Source: Hydrogenophaga sp.
Lineage (GTDB): Bacteria; Pseudomonadota; Gammaproteobacteria; Burkholderiales; Burkholderiaceae_C
Direction: 5' to 3'
Assembly: GCA_020047875.1 (NCBI GenBank)
Contig: JAIFNE010000227.1
Coordinates: 1 to 6,780, forward strand
DNA: 6,780 nt
Position numbers and translations under genes: made by a program. Each line of letters opens with the position of its first letter. Within the stretch, counting starts at the first letter, position 1. The notes under the pieces were generated by a model. That model was not told the origin of the DNA, did no database searches, and was given only the letters and a program-made list of their open reading frames with translations. Positions 6,455 through 6,780 of the stretch are shown here, piece after piece.

Positions 6455-6463
6455 TGGTAGAAT
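6455..6463 (+). promoter_or_regulatory. Extended -10 promoter for tRNA-Ser
   Basis: TGGTAGAAT fits the extended -10 form TGnTAtAAT, with one mismatch in the hexamer. It is followed by the GC-rich stretch CTGCCGC, as expected of a stringently controlled stable-RNA promoter. No strong -35 is seen at the usual distance, which extended -10 promoters can tolerate. Transcription starting near 6470 would give the tRNA precursor a leader of about 70 bases. Confidence 0.55.
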
Positions 6464-6488
6464 CTGCCGCTTCGACGCCCAACCCCAG

Positions 6489-6528
6489 GGGCGCCGCAGC
6501 GCCGGCAAGTTGCCACGCTGCGGCACCC
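6489..6528 (+). repeat. Strong hairpin in the tRNA-Ser precursor leader
   Basis: GCCGCAGCG at 6493-6501 is a perfect inverted repeat of CGCTGCGGC at 6516-6524. Inside it GGCA (6504-6507) pairs with TGCC (6511-6514) around a three-base loop. Outside it, beyond one mismatch, 6489-6491 pairs with 6526-6528. The fold ends 10 bases before the mature tRNA 5' end. No T run follows, so it is not an intrinsic terminator. Confidence 0.6.
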
Positions 6529-6538
6529 ACAGAACACC

Positions 6539-6630
6539 GGAGAGGTGGCAGAGTGGTCGAATGCACCGGATTCGAAATCCGGCGTACTGTTTAGACAGTA
6601 CCGAGGGTTCGAATCCCTCCTTCTCCGCCA
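6539..6630 (+). tRNA. tRNA-Ser (anticodon CGA)
   Basis: A complete class II tRNA that reads UCG serine codons. The acceptor stem pairs 6539-6545 (GGAGAGG) with 6620-6626 (CTTCTCC), with one G-U pair. Discriminator G is at 6627 and the CCA end is encoded at 6628-6630. The anticodon stem is CCGGA/TCCGG with loop TTCGAAA, placing the anticodon CGA at 6573-6575. The long variable arm typical of tRNA-Ser pairs 6584-6589 with 6596-6601. The T arm is GAGGG/CCCTC with loop TTCGAAT (6603-6619). It has its own promoter and terminator and so appears to be a single-gene unit, divergent from the kinase gene. Confidence 0.97.
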
Positions 6631-6675
6631 TAGATAGGTTTTTAAGACTTCTCTGGAAGTCCCCAAAAACCACGT

Positions 6676-6700
6676 AAAGCCCCGTCAACCGGGGCTTTTT
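6676..6700 (+). terminator. Intrinsic terminator after tRNA-Ser
   Basis: Arms 6676-6684 (AAAGCCCCG) and 6690-6698 (CGGGGCTTT) form a nine-bp GC-rich stem with a five-base loop, and the T run 6696-6700 is followed by CGTTT. It lies about 45 bases after the tRNA 3' end. The As at 6676-6678 give only a short T run on the opposite strand, so its main role is on the plus strand. Confidence 0.9.
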
Positions 6701-6744
6701 CGTTTCTGCATGCTCGCTGGCTGGCGCTATCAGCCGGGAAGCCG

Positions 6745-6780
6745 TCAGAGGCGGGTGCGTGACAACACAGACTCCAGAAG
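6745..6780 (-). CDS. Possible C-terminal tail of a minus-strand gene
   Basis: Reading leftward from the window edge, one minus-strand frame gives eleven residues (LLESVLSRTRL) and then a TGA at 6747-6745. The short peptide looks protein-like, and the terminator at 6676-6700 would lie between the two convergent units. Thirty-six bases are too few to identify or confirm a gene; other frames on both strands are also open at this edge. Confidence 0.2.
   Translation of the reverse strand, partial: LLESVLSRTRL

Noticed and set aside
6374..6688. N-terminal extension of the histidine kinase by 105 residues
   Set aside because: It contains AEKEGFEPS followed by sequence antisense to tRNA-Ser, a well-known false translation of tRNA genes, and it would cross the tRNA promoter. 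ATG 6373 gives a normal kinase start.
6539..6780. tRNA-Ser 3' end as an integration site for a mobile element
   Set aside because: No repeat of the tRNA 3' end, no integrase and no phage gene are visible; a normal terminator follows the tRNA directly.

Overview
The window is high-GC, mostly chromosomal-looking bacterial DNA. Gene content, protein sequences and gene order suggest a betaproteobacterium of the order Burkholderiales, probably Comamonadaceae (Hydrogenophaga-like). This placement is inferred from family resemblance and not from a search.

Layout, left to right. (i) Positions 1-90 hold the last 29 codons of a plus-strand gene whose tail resembles the C-terminus of PHP-domain RNase AM / 3',5'-nucleotide phosphatase (E. 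coli YciV/Rnm). (ii) A 361-bp non-coding stretch follows, with a sigma-28-like promoter, and leads to a complete short flagellin gene (452-1300). (iii) After a 187-bp gap rich in inverted repeats come yciO (1488-2123), a site-2-protease-like M50 membrane metallopeptidase (2204-2872) and trpS (2887-4179), all on the plus strand. (iv) A NarL/FixJ-type response regulator (4326-4919, plus) converges on a six-transmembrane sensor histidine kinase (4949-6373, minus). Their stops are 29 bp apart, so they probably form a two-component pair. (v) A tRNA-Ser(CGA) gene (6539-6630, plus) has its own extended -10 promoter, a hairpin in its leader and a clear intrinsic terminator. The last 80 bp hold at most the tail of a minus-strand gene.

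How it fits together. Rnm-like / yciO / M50 peptidase / trpS looks like an ancestral housekeeping cluster, and rnm and yciO are also adjacent in E. coli. The flagellin gene sits between the first two members with its own apparent flagellar promoter and no other flagellar genes nearby, so it looks like a relocated or extra flagellin. TrpS carries a C-terminal extension of about 80-95 residues that resembles a YegP/DUF1508 unit. The two-component pair and tRNA gene are separate transcription units. I see no CRISPR array, transposase, integrase or phage gene, and no clearly novel multi-gene system. The most unusual features are the misplaced flagellin and its structured flanks, the TrpS extension, and the strong hairpin in the tRNA leader.
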